This document shows, piece after piece, positions 22,344 through 32,722 of a DNA stretch of 35,832 bases. The notes under the pieces are model-generated. The model did no database searches, was not told the DNA's origin, and saw only the letters and a list, made by a program, of their open reading frames with translations. This DNA is from Apostichopus parvimensis. Taxonomy: Eukaryota; Echinodermata; Holothuroidea; Aspidochirotida; Stichopodidae. The position numbers were made by a program, and so were the translations under genes. How positions within the stretch are numbered: position 1 is the stretch's first letter; the number at the start of each line of letters is the position of its first letter. The DNA is taken from NCBI GenBank assembly GCA_000934455.1, contig KN885325.1:15927-51758 (forward strand), in the 5' to 3' direction.

Positions 22344-22730
22344 ATGTACCACCGCATAGTAAGAATGGCTGCCCGACATCAGGACAAAAGGGTAGAGAAT
22401 ATTCGAGACTTGGCTCCTGGTGATCACGTGGTTCTATATAGATGGATTTGTCATCCACGATGTCACATGATTGTCACGAAAATCGACGAAATCAGCAACA
22501 GAATGACGGTTATAAGATTTACTTACCGAGACGGTGTTATTGAACATACCATACCTTTCAAAACACCCGTGTTCAAAGTTATCCATGAAGATCCCAAATA
22601 TGGTCCTGATGAGGTCATTACTCGCGCAAGGGAATACAATATGCCAGGTCAGGTATACGACCTGCTACATTATAACTGCAAGCATTTCGCTTTTTGGTGT
22701 AAAACTGGTAAAATCCCACGTGAAGCTTAG
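22344..22730 (+). CDS. LRAT-domain (PLAAT-like) thiol acyltransferase/hydrolase, paralogue B
   Basis: A 128-residue single-exon protein, paralogue of the gene at 11353-11736. It has the same fixed blocks: GDHVVLYRW, HPRCHMIV (likely catalytic His), RMTVIRFTY, GVIEHTIPF and YNCKHFAFWCKTG (likely Cys nucleophile), ending KIPREA. It differs from A at 30 codons plus one inserted residue (KYGPDE against FDPDK). The changes lie between these blocks: the N-terminus, the loop after the first His strand, the segment after PVFKV, and RAREYNMPGQ. There is no signal peptide or membrane helix. A better TATA word lies upstream and ATTAAA downstream. The substrate is unknown, and both copies look intact. 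Confidence 0.88.
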   Translation: MYHRIVRMAARHQDKRVENIRDLAPGDHVVLYRWICHPRCHMIVTKIDEISNRMTVIRFTYRDGVIEHTIPFKTPVFKVIHEDPKYGPDEVITRAREYNMPGQVYDLLHYNCKHFAFWCKTGKIPREA

Positions 22731-22912
22731 ACTGTTATCCAAACTCGCTAAAGAAGAAAAGCTTGATACCTCCAGGCTACCCTCTACCCTTTACTCACGT
22801 CACTGATCATAAGCTATACAAACCATCATCCGTGTTTTGTTTATCAAATTTGTGGCGTTGGTAAACTAATGTATTAATTTCGATTGTATTAATGAATTCC
22901 GTCTTTATTCTA

Positions 22913-22918
22913 ATTAAA
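22913..22918 (+). terminator. Candidate poly(A) signal, LRAT gene B
   Basis: ATTAAA about 185 bp after the stop, conserved with copy A. Confidence 0.4.
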
Positions 22919-23331
22919 TATATGACAATTGACTGTGATGTTCAAGCATAACTTGATCAAGATAGACGATGCATGCTTTTTTTAAAAATTTGATTGTTCT
23001 TGAAAATATTTGCCAGCAGTTAGTTTCACTTTGCCACTCAAACTGATATAAGGGCAGCCAAAGTCCGATAACCTACCATTACGACTTTTTGTGACGTGAA
23101 TGTTATACTATTCTGCAGGTTTACTTTCAATGTGATTTGGTATACACATAAATATATTTAAAATAAGTGTAACCAACAGGTGCTTGATGACAGTTTTATT
23201 TCATATTTTTACCTTATTTGCTGCTTGAATGTATTTATATACGGATAATTATAGTATTGTTTACTTCCTTAACTGCTTTACTTTACTGTCTTAGATACTT
23301 ATCTCTGATACATGACTTTATTTTATCGCTA

Positions 23332-23543
23332 GGGTGTACTGTGTCAACATGTGTATTGGATAGGTTTATCGCTAGGGTGTACTGTTTCAACATGTGTACA
23401 TGTCTAGGTTTATCGCTAGGATGTATTGTGTCAACATGTGTACTGGATAGGTTTATCGCTAGGGTGTACTGTTTCAACATGTGTACTGGCTAGGTTTATC
23501 GCTAGGGTGTATTGTGTCAACATGTGTACTGGCTAGGTTTATC
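23332..23543 (+). repeat. 43-bp minisatellite, copy B (~5 units)
   Basis: Same unit as 12328-12810 with fewer copies. The acatg-ctag variant appears only once, so the 130-bp higher-order pattern of copy A has not spread here. Confidence 0.93.
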
Positions 23544-24275
23544 AATGTAAGGGTGTACTAAGGAAAGGAATTTCTAAAGGAAGAACACTGCAGCATGCAG
23601 TATGGTGATCACGTCTCCTTCACACTTATGAGGTGGACATTGGTCATAGCAACAGTGCAGGGGATTGTGGGAAATTTGATCCATTAAGTAAAGTATTTAT
23701 TTATGCAATAGCTTGGGTTCGGAACAATGAGATCTAATAGGAGAGCTTTGTCTGTTACTGATATACTCGTGGAGAGAGGAAGGTGAAATTAGGGTGGAGG
23801 TTTTGTGGGGGTTTTGGAAGATAGTTGGAAGCTGTTTGTGTGGCGGGAAGGGGGGGGGGGAATTAATAGAGAGAAATTGAGCTGCTGGAACCGAGCCTGG
23901 TGCAGGAGGAAGTTAATTTGTTGGAAGAACTTTTGATCCTGAGGTATATTAATAACTATCACATATTCCGGACAGCGATATTGACTTTTGCATCATTTGT
24001 CTCTTGGAATTGTATTTCCAAAACAACTCTATATATCTACCTATGATATAACTTGAACATTACCCTAAATCAACCAAACCCTTGATTGTTATATCGCATT
24101 ACTGTATTCCCTTCTGTAGAGCATCGGGGGGGGGGGGGGGGGTTGCAGTCGCTGTTTTATACCTTATATTGGAGCCCTCGGAACAAACAAACAGGATATT
24201 GTCCCCACCGCTTACCCAGAAGTGCCAAGAGTGCCAGCCCGTACCTATAAATAAAAATTGATATCCATCTTGGAG
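23544..24275. other. Non-coding part of duplicated segment B
   Basis: Corresponds to 12811-13535, with poly-G runs near 23850 and 24127. No gene was seen. Confidence 0.6.
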
Positions 24276-24389
24276 AATTGCAGAATATCCCGCAACTCAC
24301 TCACTCAGGAACGACAATACGTTGTCGATTATATAGGTACTTCCGGTCATAACCTGTGAGATCCAAGAGTTGGGGGGTATTCTGCAACT
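24276..24389. repeat. Short hairpin element, copy B (eroded arms)
   Basis: Counterpart of 13536-13647. The left arm has one change and the right arm at least two, and none restores pairing. Confidence 0.7.
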
Positions 24390-24977
24390 AGACAAATATG
24401 ATTTAATTTGTGAGGTGGCCACCATATTGTTATGTTTAATATATATCATTTAAGTTTGGATAATCTAATGTTATGCTGTATCTCATGCTGTTGGCCGAGA
24501 GTTGGAAATTCATTGTATTTTGTTTATTAATATCCTGTCAAATGTTCATATTATAATTTCCTTTCCTTAAAGTTGATGTGTTTGTATTCTTTTCGGGTAT
24601 GCACATGTGTTGCCAATCAAATTCAACCCCACGGTCCCACATTTAACAGACCTTTCCCTGTAAAGGAAGTAATTTGTGTCCATTACCCATAAAACGTAAT
24701 AAGTGGCTGTGTTCTGCCCTAGCAGATCAACTTCTTTAAAAGTTAAAGCCAGCTTCATCATAAATTTATGGTTACAGTTTTTGTGTGAGAAGAGATATGA
24801 CCAGTAGTTGTAAGTTGACGAGGTAACCAGTTTCTATACTCACCACCCAATTCCAATTCAGCACAAACACTTGGTCTGTAAATTCTTTATAATATTCACA
24901 TTCATAGCACGAAAGATCGCAAATAGTTGCTAAGAGCCTATACATTATGAGCATCCCAATTCACTACTCGAAACCCC
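24390..24977. other. Non-coding part of duplicated segment B
   Basis: Corresponds to 13648-14235. The minus-strand ORF of copy A is broken here by a 1-bp loss near 24645. Confidence 0.55.
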
Positions 24978-25423
24978 TAATAATAATAATAATAATAAAT
25001 TACATTTATATAGCGCTTAATACAGCGTTGCAAAGCGCTTTACAAAGTAGGAAAGAGACAAAGGAAGCCAAGGGAAAACAACTTAGAATCAAACAGAAAT
25101 GTTTTAAGTTGTCTCTTAAAAATACAAAGGGAAGGAGAGTCACGAACGTTAAATGGGAGTTTGTTCCAAAGAGAAGGCGCAGCGACAGAAAAGGCAAGAT
25201 CACCATAACAAGTGCGGGTACGTGGACCATGAGTTAATTGCAAATGCGCATGGTAGGAAGAGCGAAGCATAACTGTACTTGACCGACGCAAAGGAGTAAG
25301 AAGGTCAGTGATATATTGAGGGGCAAGCCCGTTGATCACTTTGTAGGTTAGAAGTAGGATCTTAAACTGGATGCGCTGAGAGACGGTAAGCCAATGAACG
25401 GAGTACAGGAGTGATGTGATCAA
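24978..25423 (-). pseudogene. Non-LTR retrotransposon (L2/CR1-like) 3' end, copy B
   Basis: A minus-strand 127-codon frame (25040-25423) with HWLTVSQRIQFKILLLTYK, AFSVAAPSLWNKLPFNVRDS and RQLKTFLF. The element ends at a (TAA)n run at 24978-24998, preceded on the minus strand by GCGCTATATAAATG, a typical 3' end of L2/CR1-type elements. It is uninterrupted, unlike copy A. Confidence 0.85.
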
Positions 25424-25920
25424 ACATTTTAGTGAGTGAGACTATTTTTTATCGGCATGGGTTTCGTGCGTTCCATTCTTTTTGCCATCCATTCAGAACA
25501 CATAGTTGTGAATTCAGTTATTAACATATCCTCTGAGTGTCCCTTATGCCACTGTACCTATTGATCACGGACTCAATCATGACTGACACATGTACAGCCG
25601 TACCCACAACTGTGCATGGTACTAATATTATAAGGTATCATCTCCCATGTGCCTTGTTTCCGTGTCGCATGTACACCTAGACGATACTCCAATGTCCCAT
25701 GACATTGCAGAAGTAGCTAATATTGATGATTTAGGTGAAATGTACCCCTGTGTGGATAGTTGACACTGATGCCATGTCATACAATTATCATATTCATTTT
25801 TAGCAACTACAGGTTCGTCACATCATAAGGTAACAACAAAACCAAATTTTGCGTGATCACCACACTAAGTTTTTCTCGGCGACCCTTATTTGATAAATGT
25901 TATTACATATGTAACTATGT
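25424..25920. other. Non-coding part of duplicated segment B
   Basis: Corresponds to 14897-15420. No gene was seen. Confidence 0.6.
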
Positions 25921-26731
25921 ACTATGAGTAGAGTTATTTACAGCCTACTAATTAGCTTTGTAGCCTTATGGCTTTTTTTATACCCCTACGAGTAGATTTA
26001 TTTACAGCCTACTCATTAGTTTTGTAGCCTTATGGCATATTTTATACCCATATGTGTAGAGTTATTTACAGCCTACTAATTAGTTTTGTAGCCTTATGGC
26101 ATATTTTATACCCATATGAGTAGATTTATTTACAGCCTACTCATTAGTTTTGTAGCCTTATGGCATATTTTATACCCATATGTGTAGAGTTATTTACAGC
26201 CTACTAATTAGTTTTGTAGCCTTATGGCATATTTTATACCCATATGTGTAGAGCTATTTACAGCCTTCCCATTAGTTTTGTAGCCTTATGGCATACTTTA
26301 TACCCACAGTAGAGTTATTTACAGCCTACTCATTAGTTTTGTAGCCTTATGGCATATTTTATACCCATATGTGTAGAGCTATTTACAGCCTTCCCATTAG
26401 TTTTGTAGCCTTATGGCATACTTTATACCCACATGTGTAGAGTTATTTACAGCCTACTCATTAGTTTTGTAGCCTTATGGCATATTTGATACCCCTATGA
26501 GTAGAGTTATTTACAGCCTACTTATTAGTTTTGTAGCCTTATGGCATACTTTATACCCCTATGAGTAGATTTATTTACAGCCTACTAATTAGTTTTGTAG
26601 CCTTATGACATATTTGATACCCCTATGAGTAGAGTTATTTACAGCCTACTAATTAGTTTTGTAGCCTTATGGCATACTTTATACCCCTATGAGTAGATTT
26701 ATTTACAGCCTACTAATTAGTTTTGTAGCCT
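25921..26731 (+). repeat. 64-bp minisatellite, copy B (~12.5 units)
   Basis: The unit is gtgtagagttatttacagcc, then tactaattagttttgtagcc, ttatggcatattttataccc and atat. It is more uniform than copy A. Paired variants recur at 128 bp (for example agtagattta at 25991 and 26119) and rare ttcccattag units recur 125 bp apart, showing a two-unit higher-order repeat. Confidence 0.95.
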
Positions 26732-27005
26732 TTAATATGTAGATCATTTGTTATTGCAATCTACATGATCTTTTTCTATTGCATGGGTGAGTATTAAACC
26801 TATCATTATCAATGGCTATTAATATATAGATTTATTTATAGTTGAAATTTAATAAGGTGATGGAAGTGTACCTTTGGATATGGTATATACTTGTTGAGTA
26901 TTCCCTTAACATCCCTTTCTCAATTAATGCTTGATGTTTGATTCACTCATATTCACATTTATATTCCTATCCACTCTCTCTCTATCTTGTACTAATAACG
27001 TGCAG
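26732..27005. other. Intron-like spacer before phosphatase-like exon
   Basis: Unique DNA with an 8-bp inverted pair atgtagat/atctacat near 26740-26770. It ends in tgcag at 27001-27005. Confidence 0.4.
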
Positions 27006-27136
27006 GGATATTGTTGGTAGGACAGGTGTTTTTGTGTGGATTAGTAGCAGCTTTGGATCAGGCACGAGCAGTCAAGGAGGTTGATATATTCCAACTCATT
27101 AGCAACTCAGCTCAGCCACTCATGATCCAAAACCTG
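27006..27136 (+). CDS. Exon of receptor-type tyrosine phosphatase-like gene (penultimate)
   Basis: Lies between an acceptor tgcag and a donor ctg/gtatgt. The main frame gives VFLCGLVAALDQARAV, then VDIFQLISNSAQPLMIQNL, which matches the end of a protein tyrosine phosphatase domain (consensus VVDIFQ..., then PxMVQT, then EQY). The segment just before, read in the next frame, gives DIVGRTGVF, the family GRTG turn. The two frames are joined by a short run of T, so a 2-bp indel there, a sequencing error or a non-canonical acceptor must be assumed. The catalytic Cys would lie on an earlier exon that I cannot find. The divergent sequence recalls the second, often inactive, domain of receptor phosphatases. 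It continues in phase into 27677. Confidence 0.6.
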
Positions 27137-27676
27137 GTATGTACCTGGTGATCTGTCTACTTGAATATTATTAATCAAATGACCTTATGGATGCCACATG
27201 AGGTCCTACTGTTACCTGTTCAAGGAGGGACTTATGAATTATAAGTTGCATGTTTACAATACAAACACTAACAGTTAATCCTGCAGCACCTGTATCAAAT
27301 ATATATCCAGGCCAGGTATTTCATAATATAAGAATAATCCAGAAGTTATGGAAGATAACCAGTGAGACAATTGTCTGTTAACTGCATACAGTTTTAGAGA
27401 GAAACTATACTCTGAGAATCCATTGGTATGTAAATCAAAGAGGAAATGAATTGTTCACGGTAGAATGTGTTATGTGGGTTAAATGTGTGTGTTTAGAAAT
27501 TATAGGTGTGTAATCGGTATGGCAGTTAGGAACTTTAGTGTATAACCTGTTATTTGCTATATTTATTCATAGCAGGGCCATTGAAATGATTACTTCCTTT
27601 GGGTTAACGATCATATCATGAGTTTTTAAAGAGTACGGTAACACTAATGTACTTTTCAATGTTTTACTTTTAACAG

Positions 27677-27805
27677 GAGAAGTACCAGACTATATTTGAT
27701 GGATTGCTTATGCACTTAGAGACTGAAATAGGCACAGACGAAAACTTTTTAACTTCATCAGAGCAATCTAGCTTGGCAGGGATTGGCAGCCCAGAGTGGT
27801 TCTAA
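27677..27805 (+). CDS. Terminal exon of receptor-type tyrosine phosphatase-like gene
   Basis: Follows a ttttaacag acceptor and a 540-bp GT-AG intron, in phase with the preceding exon. It reads EKYQTIFDGLLMHLETE, equivalent to the EQYxFxYxALLEYLE helix that closes phosphatase domains, then a Ser/Glu-rich tail SSEQSSLAGIGSPEWF and a stop. A canonical AATAAA lies at 28062-28067. The gene is on the same strand as the LRAT genes. Whether a full enzyme exists cannot be judged from this window. Confidence 0.6.
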   Translation, partial: EKYQTIFDGLLMHLETEIGTDENFLTSSEQSSLAGIGSPEWF

Positions 27806-28061
27806 CAATATATAAACCTAACATACACCAGAAGAGAAACAAAAAGTATGTAATGATTTTTTTCTTGGTGTTTGATTTTACGCCATTCTTACAATGTCTT
27901 ACTGGATACATTATGTACTTATGGAATTCATTTATAAGTTCGTATGTGTTGACACAATTTTCAACTCACAGTCCAAAAGTGCTAGGCAGTTATAGATATT
28001 GAAACACTCAAAATATCTGTTCAGTTAAATGCTTTGATTTGTTCATCTTCAGTATGATTTA

Positions 28062-28067
28062 AATAAA
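28062..28067 (+). terminator. Poly(A) signal of phosphatase-like gene
   Basis: AATAAA about 260 bp after the stop codon at 27803-27805. Confidence 0.5.
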
Positions 28068-28284
28068 CATTTCTGACAAATGAAATTAAGTGCGATCATG
28101 AAGTGTAATTATAACTGCCAGACCTTCTGCCCCAGGCTGCTTCCAAGCGTAAATCAGTAGGTTTCATTTTTCTGTTTACAATTGTAGGTTTGTCTTGATT
28201 AATAGCCGAGATCTGCTGGTTAAAGTCTGCCTTCTCTTCACTTCAATTCAAGTCATTTTGATATGAATGGTCTGTGATACATGC

Positions 28285-28630
28285 AGGGAGCCTGTTACGT
28301 ATACCCCAGTAATTTCAATAAGGATTATTAGTTTGTTATACCTATGCTCCAGTAATTGTAGTATTTAAGTTATTCAGATCAGTTGCTACATATGCCCCAC
28401 CATCTATGATCACCTAATGGGATGAATAATTTCTTATCTCTGCTCTAACAGTTACAGTAAAATGTTGGATCATTTGTTACCTAGCTATGACCTATGATAT
28501 GGGATCACTGAATGGGATTATTGGTATATTACCTATACCCCAAGTTCTGCAGTAAGGTAATAAGATAATTGATATGTTACCTATACCTCATAATACATAT
28601 CTCAATAGTCAGTCAGCAATATCTACATGA
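28285..28630 (+). repeat. Decayed minisatellite, ~7 units of 40-55 bp
   Basis: A degenerate recurring block around tgttacctataccccagtaa, followed by ggattattggta, seen near 28292, 28336, 28384, 28430, 28475, 28530 and 28576. Units are badly diverged, with variable spacing. Confidence 0.55.
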
Positions 28631-29790
28631 AAGGTCATGTATTAAAAGGAATGTATTTTCACCTTTGATAAAGATTGTTTCAAGCTGTCATCATTGAGCA
28701 CATAACTTGTATTATATAGACATTTACACATCTATTTCTTAGCCAGATTTGCAGTATACAGTATACTTTGCTTTGCAGTATACTTTGCTTTCTGCAAAAT
28801 ATGATTTTGCTGCCATTGAAATAAAACGTCTTTCATATAGACCAAAACGAGATTTCGAATGCATTAAACGATATGTATATATATAATTAGAATATATCAC
28901 ACAATGGAAATACTTGATTGTTTCAAAAACACTTCAAGAACATGCATTTCATTCATAACAGATTTTGGATTGATAAAGGCACCTAGTTATATGGGAGGTC
29001 ACATTCTAAATTATATAAAATTCCACTTGTTACACATTTGAAATGGCCAGTATCCATCAAAATGGCAATCGTTGCTACTGTATCTGAAATATACCAAATG
29101 AATGTTACCACCAGTTACCACTCCCACCTTAGAATAATCCAGTGTAATTTATTCATGCAGTTAAATTTTTAAGTAAAGTTTAACTAGTTGAGCAGTTTTT
29201 ATATCATCGTTTTCGAACCAATTGAAACTGAATTTGTACATATTAAACATTGCGGTCTGTTTTAAAACGGTTTTCTGCAGACTTTGTCAGTCAAATATTT
29301 ATGATGTTTTAAGCCAACTGACTTATTTTCCAATCTTTTGTCGATCGATCTTGTTTCTGGGAATAAGATAGTTTGGTACAGTAGTAGTAGTAAGGTAGTA
29401 CACTGTGTATGTAGGAAGCTGAAGCTTACTCTTACGGCCCTGTAGTTAATATCTGGTTATAATTATCTTTCCTTTCTTTGGAAATAAATATGGCTACATA
29501 TAATCATTGATGGCAAAAACAACTTTGCATGAATGTTTACGTACTTGTAATTATTGATTAATGAGTTGTATCGACTGATTTTTAACATTTTTATCGATAT
29601 TTCGGGACGTCTGGACGTCTGTGTCAGTTTTTGGTTAAATCAAGTGCAACGACAGTCAATGACTTTGTTGTATGTTCTTCTTCAAAGAATGAGATATGCA
29701 ATTGTTTTGTTTTATTGTTTTGCCTCCACGTCGGGTGCTGCATGGAACAACAATTTTCTTGGTTGAATTAGACCATGGGTTTTGTACTAA
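28631..29790. other. Non-coding stretch
   Basis: No gene was recognised. A 17-bp tandem duplication (cagtatactttgctttg) lies at 28759-28792. A 70-codon ORF near 29554 has no domain. Confidence 0.4.
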
Positions 29791-29795
29791 TTTGG

Positions 29796-29960
29796 TCATA
29801 CAATGGTCATGAAAAGGTCCTGGAAAGGTCATGGAATGGTATTTCCGTTACGGTGCAGGAAACCTGACTTTTTACATTTTTCTTAACTTCTCAACAAGAG
29901 GACAAGTTTCAAATAACAAGAGGAACTTTTTCATTACGAAAATAACAAGTGGCTTTTCTA
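29796..29960 (+). repeat. Short degenerate repeats
   Basis: aatggtcatg, aaaggtcctgg, aaaggtcatgg and aatggta follow one another at ~12-bp spacing (29800-29840). Then aataacaag(a/t)gg-like words occur three times (29890-29955). A poly-G run follows near 30001. Confidence 0.45.
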
Positions 29961-30209
29961 ACATGAGAGGTTCCTCTCAAAACTGAGGTAAGGCTGGAGG
30001 TGGGGGGGGGGGGTCATGTGCCACATGGCCCTTCTTGTCTGCTTCCGCTCAATAAATGGTTATCTTTCCAAATAATTAACCTTTTAACTGGTCAACGGTC
30101 AAAAAATTTTGTGGCGGGTTACCTTGGGCTGGGAGGAGTGGCATCGCAAGGATATGTGCAGCAACACACGTGGGCCCTAAAGGGAGAGTCCAAATTCAGC
30201 AACCATGGT

Positions 30210-30600
30210 TTAGTCTTGAGTGAAATTTTGTTTAAATATTTGGCACATCTGGACGCCTTGATATCTTGAAATTCTCTGACCCTCTCCCTTGATGACAGAG
30301 TTTCTTTTTTGAGTTTGTTTCAAGCGATGATTTATCTTTTCTTTTGGGTATGCCAGCTTCATTAAGTTTTTTAAGCTTTGTTTACCAAGGCTGTTGCATT
30401 GGCTCACTTTCGTCGCTGTCTTTCTCCAGAGTTTAGATAAGTATATTATCATATGTGGCCAATTGATCAGTTGCAATCCTATATAGCCCGTAATTTTCGC
30501 AAATTTGGCAGATTAATCCACCGTACTTGAATCCTGGCAAGATCGTCTCTCAAGGAGGTGGACAGTAGATCGACTTTGGAGGGGTGGTTCTGGGACTTAT
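30210..30600 (-). pseudogene. Unrecognised decayed coding region
   Basis: The minus strand contains stretches that read like protein but change frame: LLSTSLRDDLARIQVRWIN then LPNLRKLRA (about 30580-30480), then a Lys-rich 88-codon frame (30210-30476) with SLGKQSLKNLMKLAYPKEK. I cannot name the family. It may be a relic of a transposon or a retired gene; composition alone could also explain it. Confidence 0.25.
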
Positions 30601-31389
30601 TGTTCTCCGGCGGAGTATTTATCATGAGAAAGGAATGTCTCTGGAATGTATTCTAAGCACTACCTGTAGCATTTGCGGTAGGTTTTCAGAAGTGTTTTTG
30701 CAACCAATTCGTTGGCATTTTGATATTAACAGTCTGACAGAATTTCGTATCGGCGTAGTTTTAGTACTGAAGTGAATAGCTTGATCGAAATGTTCTTCCA
30801 CCGACTCCGCACATGTCACATGTCACAGTGTGACCTGCAGTCATGTGAGCACTTAGAAATGTTTACGAAAAGAGCAAATTCCTTGTCCAAAGGTGCTAGG
30901 TTTGATCAGGTTAACCGAGTCCTAAACGAAAATGATACAATGTACCATACATCAATGGAAAGGTACAAGTGTAAATATTCATTGTAACATACATTTGAAC
31001 AGAATAGAGGATGTCGAATAACCACCAGCTATGCCTTTTAATCTGAGACTGTTTTATATGTTACCCCATGTGTGTATGGTTCAGTCCAATATGTCTTTTA
31101 AACGATGGCAGAAAAACATACAAGCTACACAGTGTTCAGTTTGGCTCCAAACCCACTGCCAACAACATACGTATCACTATACATAGGGTGAAAATGATCC
31201 AGGAAGTCCTCGGTCTTATTTAGGCCGACTACCTTTACTGTGAAGGAAATGGCTAGCATTGTACGTTAACGTAGAAGTCCTGTGTTGTTAACTGCGACTT
31301 TATCAGTGTTTTCTATTATTTCCTGCATTTCCACACCTATACTAGCCTAACGCTATTTAAGGGACCTACTGCCAAATACTGTAATAATG
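30601..31389. other. Non-coding or unrecognised
   Basis: Overlapping short ORFs on both strands (30584-30987) without family signatures. No exon signals are convincing. Confidence 0.3.
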
Positions 31390-32722
31390 CTGGGCTTATT
31401 ACTGCTGTAATAAACAAGTTCGTTGCTGTCATTTACAATGTCTTGCTATCTGGTTTAAAAGTTACTTATTTTGGTCGTTCTCAGTTTGTATCTACGTCTA
31501 ACTACCGTTCTCCATTGAATGAAATTAAATTTGGTGTGCCTCAAGGCTCTATATCCTAGGACCATTAGTAATTATTTATTATTTACATTAATGATCTTCC
31601 TAACTGCACTACCAATTTTAAATTTACCATGTATGCTGATGACACGAATATATTATCTAAAGATAAGGACTGAAACAAACTTATACATAATATTAACACT
31701 GAAATTCCTAAAGTAATTACCTGGTTTAATGCTAACAAGCTACATCTTAATGCTTAGAAATCTGTCTGTGTATTATTTCATCATCATCATCAAAAAATAC
31801 TCAATCTTAACGATTTAGGCATCGTTATTCAGGATTGCATAACACCTTTCTCTCATTCTACAAAATTCCTTGGTGTAATTTTAGATACTGCACTCGCATG
31901 GGTTCCTCACATTAATGCTATTTGTAACAAAGAAGCTAAAGGTAATATTCTATATAAAGTGAAAGACTCTCTCCCGAAAGAAGCATTAATCACTATTTAC
32001 AAAGCACTAATTCTTCCATATATTTCCTACGGTACACTTCTATAGGGATTTTCCTTTCCTTCCTATGTTAATAATACTCATATTTTACAGATATGTTTTC
32101 AGAATTATCTGAGGTACTTCATATCTTTCTCATTCCAATCCTCTTTTTTATTTATTGAGAACATTAACGGTATTTGATATCACTATACTCATCAGACTGC
32201 TACGTTTATTTATCAATATCTTCATAATATGTGCTAAAGAGTTTCAACAACTACTTCATCATATTCAATTCAGCCTATCATTCACGATCCGAAGATACCA
32301 TTCTCCCTCGTTTTTATCGTCTCAAAATATGGAATTCCCTGCCGGATAACATTAACAATAAAACCAGTCTTATCTCATTTAAATGTCATCTAAAACGTTA
32401 TCTAATTTCAAAGTATTCAACCGACGACTAATTTGTTATAAATTTGATATTTGCCTTTGTGTTGTACTCTTTGCATCTGCATAATTAAGTGTAATTAGTG
32501 TCTATTGTTCATGTTTCCTTTGTCTTTTTCCCTATATCTGTCTTTTGTTCAAGGGGACCTTACATAAGCTAGTTATAGCTTCTTTGGATTCCCCTCAACC
32601 TATTTTATCATTTACATTCATCATTCCTTTAATTTCAAGCTGCTTAAAGGTACACTTTATCCCACATTTTTGTATAACTATTCATACTTATTATGTTAAG
32701 CGGCGATGGTTGAAATAAAGTC
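31390..32722 (+). pseudogene. Dead non-LTR retrotransposon, reverse transcriptase to 3' end
   Basis: Read across frames, the plus strand gives LAIWFKSYL, GRSQFVSTSNYRSPLNEIKF, GVPQGS, YINDLPNCTTNFKFTMYADD (catalytic YADD at 31632-31643), WFNANKLHLNA, FLGVILD, then a C-terminal part with LPRFYRLKIWNSLPDNI and FKCHLKRYLI (32231-32431). The order is that of reverse transcriptase and the region after it in CR1/Jockey-type ORF2. At least one frameshift and several stops disrupt it, so it cannot make a working enzyme. The 5' part (endonuclease, ORF1) is absent. The element probably ends near the C- and A-rich run at 32720. Confidence 0.82.

Larger units (their letters stand above)
21998..26731 (+). 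repeat. Segmental duplication, copy B (~4.7 kb)
   Basis: Direct copy of 11005-16098, starting about 11 kb downstream of it. The order of parts is the same. The first minisatellite is shorter and the second is longer and more uniform than in copy A. It lies between phosphatase-like exon candidates. Confidence 0.92.

Noticed and set aside
25921-26731. Regular array resembling a CRISPR
   Set aside because: Units are contiguous with no unique spacers, and the context is animal nuclear DNA; it is a minisatellite.
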